From the NCBI GenBank assembly GCA_020636435.1, contig JACJXX010000001.1, forward strand, positions 4,171,001 to 4,235,000: a stretch of 64,000 bases of DNA, in the 5' to 3' direction. Shown here piece after piece: positions 59,613 through 64,000 of this stretch. This stretch comes from Lewinellaceae bacterium. Lineage in GTDB: Bacteria > Bacteroidota > Bacteroidia > Chitinophagales > Saprospiraceae. The notes beneath the pieces were generated by a model that worked only from the letters and a program-made list of their open reading frames with translations, did no database searches and was not told the DNA's origin. Position 1 is the first letter of the stretch. The number at the start of each line of letters is the position of its first letter. Position numbers and translations under genes: made by a program.

Positions 59613-60863
59613 TCACTCATCCCTCAGCGCCACCACCGGGTTCACCGAAGCCGCCCTCAGCCCGGGTATCAGCCCGGCGACCAGCCCGGTAGCCGTCAGC
59701 ACAATAATGGCGGTGATGGCCGTGCCGAGGTGAATCTCCGGATTGGCGAAAAACTCCGATTCCATCCCGAATTCTCTCAGGGCATAACTGATGCCGGCAA
59801 TGGTGGCGCAGCCCGCCGCCAGTCCCAAATACCCGGCGATTCCGGTGATGACCAGCGCTTCCTGCAGGATCATGCTCACGATCGACCCGGGCGTGGCGCC
59901 CAGCGACTTGCGGATGCCGATCTCTTTGGTGCGCTCTTTGACGATGATGGCCATGATGTTGCCAACCCCCACCGCGCCGGCGATGATGGTGCCGATGGCC
60001 ACCAGCCAGCTGAATCCGCGGATGCCGATGAAGAGGTTCTGCACGTCCCGGAATTCGCGTTCGACATTCTCGGCGCCAAAGGCCCGCTGGTCTTCCGGGG
60101 CTACAATGTGGCGCTGTTTGAGCAGGGCCAGCACTTTTTCTTCGAGCACAGCCGCCGGAACGCCGGGCCCCGGCACACAGGCAAAGTAGTCGATCTCATC
60201 GGGGCGGTTGAAAGTGACCTGTAGGGTGGAAATGGGAATGTGGATGGTCTGCAGGTTCTCAATGGCGTCATCGTTATTCGTTTTGCTGCCGAAGGTGCCT
60301 ACCACCCGGAAGGGGACGCCCTTGATCTGAATGAATTCCCCAATGGGATCCACCCCATCCTTAAACAACACCTCCCGGACGCGGTCGCCTATAACCGCCA
60401 CTTTGCGCTTTTCCCCGATATCCGAATCGTTGATGAAACGGCCGGACAGCATCAGCTGAGGCCGAATGGCAAACAGTTCGGGCGTATCGCCATTCACCGA
60501 GAATGACGCGCTTTCCTTGCCCCGTTCTATGGTGTAACTTCCTGGTATCCTAAGCCGGGGGCTCAGCGCTCCCAATTCGGGAACCTGTTCCCGCAAAGCA
60601 ATCAAATCATTGTTCTTCAGTTGAATGAAGCGGCCGGGCTGCAGCCCCTTATAGGGAACGCTGGTGCGCTGCGTCCAGATGAAAACGGCGTTTTTGGCGA
60701 CGTCAAAATTGCGCGTCACGCCGTTCTCCAGCCCGCTGCCGGCGCCCAGCAGGACGGCCAGCATGAAAATGCCCCAGAAAACGCCAAAAGCGGTGAGCAA
60801 TGTCCGCAGGCGATGTTTGCGGATGCTGTGGTAAATCTCTTGCCAACGGTCGATGTCGAACAT
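59613..60863 (-). CDS. MacB/FtsX-type ABC transporter permease, paralogue 1
   Basis: A 416-residue permease. One N-terminal membrane span (LLTAFGVFWGIFMLAVLLG) is followed by a periplasmic MacB-like domain (about 50-260) and three C-terminal spans (about 285-405: GFSWLVAIGTIIAGAVGVGNIMAI, ALVITGIAGYLGLAAGCAT, IIVLTATGLVAGLIPG). The GIRKSLGA coupling helix and the last motif PGLRAASVNPVVALRDE are typical. The paralogous permease lies directly upstream. No ATPase or membrane-fusion gene is in the window, so the partner subunits are either beyond it or encoded elsewhere. The substrate is unknown. Confidence 0.93.
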   Translation of the reverse strand: MFDIDRWQEIYHSIRKHRLRTLLTAFGVFWGIFMLAVLLGAGSGLENGVTRNFDVAKNAVFIWTQRTSVPYKGLQPGRFIQLKNNDLIALREQVPELGALSPRLRIPGSYTIERGKESASFSVNGDTPELFAIRPQLMLSGRFINDSDIGEKRKVAVIGDRVREVLFKDGVDPIGEFIQIKGVPFRVVGTFGSKTNNDDAIENLQTIHIPISTLQVTFNRPDEIDYFACVPGPGVPAAVLEEKVLALLKQRHIVAPEDQRAFGAENVEREFRDVQNLFIGIRGFSWLVAIGTIIAGAVGVGNIMAIIVKERTKEIGIRKSLGATPGSIVSMILQEALVITGIAGYLGLAAGCATIAGISYALREFGMESEFFANPEIHLGTAITAIIVLTATGLVAGLIPGLRAASVNPVVALRDE

Positions 60864-60981
60864 AGCTTTCTTAAGTCAAAATGCAAAATGTAGAATTGAA
60901 AATGTAAAAGGCAGGGCTAAACCAAATCCGGTTAAGAGGCATTTTACATTTTACATTCCATGGTTTGCGGTTTTTCATTTA

Positions 60982-62232
60982 TCATACCCCATCCCTCAGC
61001 GCCTCCACCGGCGGTATCATCGCTGCCCGCCTTGCCGGTATCAACCCCGCAAGCGTGCCGGAAACAATGAGCACCAGCAGGGCGGCGAAGATCACCTGCA
61101 GGTTGACGCTGGGGTTGGCGAAGTATTCAATATCGGCGTCGACCAGAGCCATGATGCGGTTGAGGCTGTACAGCAGGCCTACGCCCGCCACGATGCCCAG
61201 GTAGCCGGCCACTCCGGTTATCAGGATGGATTCCTGGAGGATCATGCTGATGATCGACCAGGGCGTGGCGCCCACGGCTTTGCGGATGCCGATCTCCCGG
61301 GTGCGGTCTTTCACTACGATCATCATGATGTTGCTCACGCCGACGATGCCGGCGATCAGCGTGCCGAGCCCCACCAGCCAGACAAAGGTTTTTATGCCTG
61401 CGAACAGGTTCATCACCGAACGGAAGTTCTCCTCCTGGTTGTGCGACCAGAAAGCCTGGTTGTCGTCGGGGTGCACGATATGGCGCTGCTTGAGCACGGT
61501 GAGGATGCGCTGTTCCAGGACCTTGCCGGAATAGCCGGCCTGAGTAGTCACGGCAAACAGGCGGACGCTGCGCTCGGGGTTGTAGGTGCGTTGAAAAGTG
61601 CTGAAAGGAATGTAAATCCGCTCGGAGAACTGCCCTCCCCAGCCTTCGTCGTGAAATAAACCCACGACAGTGAAAACGCTGCCCTTGATGAGGATTTCCT
61701 TACCGATGGGGCTTTCGCCGTTCTCAAAAAGCACATCGGCCACCCGGTCGCCGATCACGCAGACTTTTCGCCCCTCCAGGTTGTCGTTGAAGTTGAGCTT
61801 GCGCCCGGCCAGGTAATCCTGGTAAATCTTGATCTTGAAATAATCTTTTCCGGCGCCCAGCACCAAAAAAGGAGAAGATTTGGCGCCCCGGACGATGTTG
61901 AAGTCCCCCATCAGCCAGTTTTCGGGGGCGATAAACTCTACCCCCTCTACATTATCCTCGATGTATTGCAGGTCTCCTTCGTTGAATTCTATCATTCTGC
62001 CGGGAGCCAGGCCCTTATAAGGCAGGGAAGTGCGGCTGGTGAAGAACCAGATGCTGTTGGTGGCGTCGAGGATCATGCTGCTGACCACCCCATTTTGCAT
62101 GCCCTGCCCGGCGCCCAGCAGAAGCACCAGCATGAGAATGCCCCAGAATACGCCGAAGGCAGTAGCCAGCGTACGCCATTTATTCTGACGGATGGTAATA
62201 AAAACCTCCTGCCATTTGTCGCGGTCGAACAT
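60982..62232 (-). CDS. MacB/FtsX-type ABC transporter permease, paralogue 2
   Basis: A 416-residue permease, same length and order as the downstream gene at 59613-60863 (FDRDKWQEVFITIRQNKWRTLATAFGVFWGILMLVLLLGAG at the start, split here as motif FGVFWGILM). The periplasmic domain spans about 50-270, then spans with VGLGTLIAGIVGVSNIMM and VAGYLGIVAGVGLL, the coupling helix EIGIRKAVGA, and the end ARRAAMIPPVEALRDGV. The pair probably works as a heterodimer with one ATPase, as inferred from the duplication and the 118-base spacing. Its start lies behind a candidate TTG-N20-TACCTTTA promoter. Confidence 0.93.
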   Translation of the reverse strand: MFDRDKWQEVFITIRQNKWRTLATAFGVFWGILMLVLLLGAGQGMQNGVVSSMILDATNSIWFFTSRTSLPYKGLAPGRMIEFNEGDLQYIEDNVEGVEFIAPENWLMGDFNIVRGAKSSPFLVLGAGKDYFKIKIYQDYLAGRKLNFNDNLEGRKVCVIGDRVADVLFENGESPIGKEILIKGSVFTVVGLFHDEGWGGQFSERIYIPFSTFQRTYNPERSVRLFAVTTQAGYSGKVLEQRILTVLKQRHIVHPDDNQAFWSHNQEENFRSVMNLFAGIKTFVWLVGLGTLIAGIVGVSNIMMIVVKDRTREIGIRKAVGATPWSIISMILQESILITGVAGYLGIVAGVGLLYSLNRIMALVDADIEYFANPSVNLQVIFAALLVLIVSGTLAGLIPARRAAMIPPVEALRDGV

Positions 62233-62283
62233 CGTCGGGTATTTACCTTATAGATGGATTTTTGATCAGCCTGGCCTCATTTA

Positions 62284-62314
62284 TAAAGGTAGTCCTTTGT
62301 CTGCTAACTTGCAA
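62284..62314 (-). promoter_or_regulatory. Candidate promoter of the permease pair
   Basis: On the minus strand, TTG (62312-62314) is followed after 20 bases by TACCTTTA (62284-62291), one base off the TAnnTTTG consensus. It lies about 50 bases before the permease ATG at 62232. Spacing and position suit a Bacteroidota sigma-A promoter. Confidence 0.4.
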
Positions 62315-62333
62315 TGTGCAAATTTGGTATTTT

Positions 62334-63080
62334 TCAGGACGGGCCACTCAATACATCCCGCATGCCCCTCACCAGCCTCTCGTCCACCTCTTGCCAGCGG
62401 AATTCGCCCTGAACCGCTTCGTCCCCCATATTCACCCCTCCGGTGTACAACATCCGGCTTTTAATCTCTGTCCGAGCCGCCGAGTGGAACTCCGTCAAGC
62501 CTTCGATATCCAGGAGTGCACTGATGTTATCCGGCAACAACTCTCCACAGGCCATGATGCCGATCCGTTGCCCGGCGTATTCTACAAAGCGTTTGATATT
62601 GGCCTTGCCCGCTTCAGCATTAGGCTGCTGCCCGGAGGTCAGAATGCGCTTCACGCCCAGGCCCGCCAGCACATCGATGGCTGCCAGTGGGTTCCGGCAC
62701 ATATCGAAGGCACGGTGAAAGGTAAAGGGCAGCGGGCCTGCCGTTTCCACCATTTGCCGGGTACGGGCTTCGTCTATGGTTCCATCGGCATTCAGCGCTC
62801 CGGAAACAATGCCGTCGGCGCCCAGGGCCTTTGCCTGGCGGATGTCCTCCAGCAAGATCTCAAATTCCAGTTCGCTGTACAGAAAATCCGCTTTTCGGGG
62901 GCGAATCAGCACGAAGACGGGAATGCGGAGTTGCGCTTTGGCCAGCTTGATCTTGGCAACGCTGGGCGTCACGCCGCCCTGTGCCAGGTTTTCGCAAAGC
63001 TCTATTCGGTTGGCGCCGCCCCGGGCGGCAGCCAGCCCTGAGGCGACGGAGTCGCAGCAGATTTCGAGGGTGAATGGCAT
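62334..63080 (-). CDS. cutC: CutC family protein
   Basis: A 248-residue TIM-barrel protein of the CutC family, linked to copper homeostasis in older work but of uncertain enzymatic role. Conserved stretches: LEICCDSVASGLAAARGGANRIELCENLAQGG shortened here to ANRIELCENLAQGGVTPS, VFVLIRPRKADFLYS, GADGIVSGALNADG, FTFHRAFDMCRNP and LGVKRILTSGQQ. The C-terminal barrel part with EFHSAAR is present. The gene is on the same strand as the permeases, with a promoter for them in the gap, so no operon is claimed. Confidence 0.93.
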   Translation of the reverse strand: MPFTLEICCDSVASGLAAARGGANRIELCENLAQGGVTPSVAKIKLAKAQLRIPVFVLIRPRKADFLYSELEFEILLEDIRQAKALGADGIVSGALNADGTIDEARTRQMVETAGPLPFTFHRAFDMCRNPLAAIDVLAGLGVKRILTSGQQPNAEAGKANIKRFVEYAGQRIGIMACGELLPDNISALLDIEGLTEFHSAARTEIKSRMLYTGGVNMGDEAVQGEFRWQEVDERLVRGMRDVLSGPS

Positions 63081-63111
63081 CTGGATTGATTGAATTGGTG
63101 TTATCTATATG

Positions 63112-63675
63112 TTAGCGGCGGGCTTGCATTTTTTTTACAATACGTTCTATTGTTTTCCAATTTCTGGTTGTGATATCCGTTCCAAAAAATTTCTCCAACG
63201 CTTCCATCGCTTTAGGGGTTTTGGATACGGAAAGGTCTAAGATGCTCAGTATGGTTCTATCCCTTGCTTCGACAATCGTATAGGAGTTATCTGCACTGGC
63301 CCACGGCAGCTCCAAATCCGGTTTAGGGTTCTTCTTCAAAAACGAAACATACAATCGAATGTCTTTGGTAATATTGACGTTTTGAAAAGGAGCTGCTTTA
63401 AACAATTCATCAATCGTTTCAGCATTCCTGATGATCGTAGGAATTGGGAAACCAAATTTTTTCTCTAACTGACTTGAAATCATTTTTTCAACTTCCTCTG
63501 CATTATCATTGGCCGCGTCAAATAATACATTGCCTGAATTCAAAAGAGTGGCTACGTTCCCGAAACCCAACTGCTTCAATTCTTTTGCCAGGTCAGCCAT
63601 AGGAACTTTATGATGGCCTCCTACATTAATCCCGCGCAGAAATGCAACGTATCTTTTCAATTCTTTGGATTTCAT
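63112..63675 (-). CDS. DUF1697 domain protein
   Basis: A 187-residue protein of the DUF1697 family: YVAFLRGINVGGHHKVPMAD at the N-terminus, then LLNSGNVLFDA, the MISSQLEKKFGFPIPTIIRN segment and the C-terminal GTDITTRNWKTIERI. The family is widespread in bacteria but has no known function; the recurring GINVGG and TTRNW motifs suggest a small binding or enzymatic protein. Its stop is 31 bases before the CutC start, so the two may be co-transcribed. The codon use is more AT-rich than cutC. Confidence 0.9.
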   Translation of the reverse strand: MKSKELKRYVAFLRGINVGGHHKVPMADLAKELKQLGFGNVATLLNSGNVLFDAANDNAEEVEKMISSQLEKKFGFPIPTIIRNAETIDELFKAAPFQNVNITKDIRLYVSFLKKNPKPDLELPWASADNSYTIVEARDRTILSILDLSVSKTPKAMEALEKFFGTDITTRNWKTIERIVKKMQARR

Positions 63676-63711
63676 ATCGTTGTTTTATTCAGCATGAAGC
63701 CTGAAATATGC

Positions 63712-63800
63712 CTGACGCAAAATTTTGTAGGCTTTTTCTGCTGGAACCCCTTCTCGTTCCCCTCAGGAGGGGAAGGGTCGCTTACAAAATTTTGCGCCAG
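63712..63800. repeat. Inverted repeat with 21-base arms
   Basis: Arms at 63712-63732 (CTGACGCAAAATTTTGTAGGC) and 63780-63800 pair at 19 of 21 positions; each arm also contains the palindrome CAAAATTTTG. The interior of 47 bases is GC-mixed. It lies upstream of the DUF1697 gene and downstream of the partial glycosidase; a small foldback element or terminator is possible. Confidence 0.5.
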
Positions 63801-63853
63801 GTATCAAACTATTCTGAGGGTGAATAGTCACGTTTTTTTATTAACCCCCTCGA

Positions 63854-64000
63854 TCACCCGGCCTCCCGGATGCGAATCTCATCGGCAAATATCCAGCTTT
63901 TTCCACCCGCGCCTTTGTGCCAGGGGGGGCACTGGCCGCGGTTGACGCCGAGAACCTTTACGAAGCGGGCTTTCGTTTTGGGCGCTGCTTTGAAGGTATG
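63854..64000 (-). CDS. 3' end of a probable glycoside hydrolase family 20 (beta-hexosaminidase) gene
   Basis: The frame read inward from the window end encodes 48 residues and a TGA stop at 63854-63856. It contains ARFVKVLGVNRGQCPPWHKG and GGKSWIFADEIRI, which fits the C-terminal discoidin-like or beta-sandwich tail of Bacteroidota GH20 hexosaminidases (pattern RYI.V......CP.WH.GAG...W.F.DEI). There is no in-frame start, because the gene extends beyond the window. The family is inferred from the C-terminus alone. Confidence 0.6.
   Translation of the reverse strand, partial: HTFKAAPKTKARFVKVLGVNRGQCPPWHKGAGGKSWIFADEIRIREAG

Noticed and set aside
59613..62232. Tandem permeases as a complete MacAB-type efflux system
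   Set aside because: No ATPase or membrane-fusion protein gene is seen in the window, so only permease subunits are claimed.
1..64000. tRNA and rRNA genes
   Set aside because: In the intergenic regions I found no cloverleaf-like segment or rRNA signature that I could support by eye; a tRNA scan would be needed to exclude a short one.

Overview
The window looks like chromosomal DNA of a free-living member of the Bacteroidota, most likely Saprospiria (Saprospiraceae or Lewinellaceae-like). The signs are a secreted Kelch protein with a type IX secretion (T9SS) C-terminal domain, LytS/LytTR regulation, a hybrid sensor with a two-component-regulator beta-propeller ectodomain, a GG-leader peptide of the Bacteroidota type, TAnnTTTG -7 boxes, and many genes with A/C-rich leaders and no clear Shine-Dalgarno. 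The assignment rests on gene content only. Most of the window is moderately GC-rich; 36.0-42.0 kb is visibly more AT-rich and looks acquired.

Layout. 0-4 kb: arginine biosynthesis (argC 3' end, argJ) and convergent uvrB. 4-10.3 kb: an AAA-like ATPase/nuclease, a membrane class III cyclase, then a stress cluster (CBS pair, thioredoxin-like/universal-stress fusion, second universal stress protein). 10.3-13.4 kb: a TIR protein flanked by death-like adaptor domains, and an M61-peptidase homologue that has lost its catalytic residues. 13.4-15.4 kb: an IS with a two-frame transposase joined at an A9 slippery run, and a 146-bp MITE-like element. 15.5-23.4 kb: envelope proteins, Kelch/T9SS protein, membrane patatin, thioredoxin-like protein, sorbosone-dehydrogenase-like lipoprotein. 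23.5-25.5 kb: nested foldback repeats and an intact IS1182-type element. 25.7-33.7 kb: glycosyltransferase, nadB, LytTR regulator, helical protein, orphan GG-leader peptide, recX, two paralogous MscS channels. 33.7-34.9 kb: a second MITE copy and an 87-bp minisatellite directly upstream of a TlpA-like thioredoxin.

36-42 kb is a compact conflict island on the minus strand: ribbon-helix-helix regulator, membrane-anchored LHH/HNH-like nuclease candidate, candidate immunity protein two bases downstream, and a 1193-residue SIR2 protein of the defence-associated-sirtuin type. 42-48.8 kb: SNF2/SWIM helicase, DUF900 hydrolase lipoprotein, NTF2-like secreted protein, a remnant of an AmmeMemoRadiSam-type radical SAM gene, and a PLP decarboxylase.

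48.8-58.9 kb is rich in signalling. A LytS/LytR pair (whose stop codon lies inside a third MITE copy) is followed by a ferredoxin-class III cyclase-globin fusion, a small partner gene, an aldo/keto reductase and a 1552-residue propeller-histidine kinase-receiver-cyclase hybrid. With the cyclase at 5.7 kb this gives three class III cyclases with different sensory inputs (membrane/coiled-coil, redox plus haem, periplasmic propeller), suggesting heavy cyclic-nucleotide signalling. 58.9-64 kb: CBS pair protein, two MacB/FtsX-type permeases, CutC, a DUF1697 protein and the 3' end of a probable GH20 glycosidase.

Most notable are the ferredoxin-cyclase-globin fusion, the propeller/HK/REC/cyclase hybrid, the adaptor-TIR-adaptor protein, the SIR2/nuclease island, the orphan GG-leader peptide and the MITE-like family.
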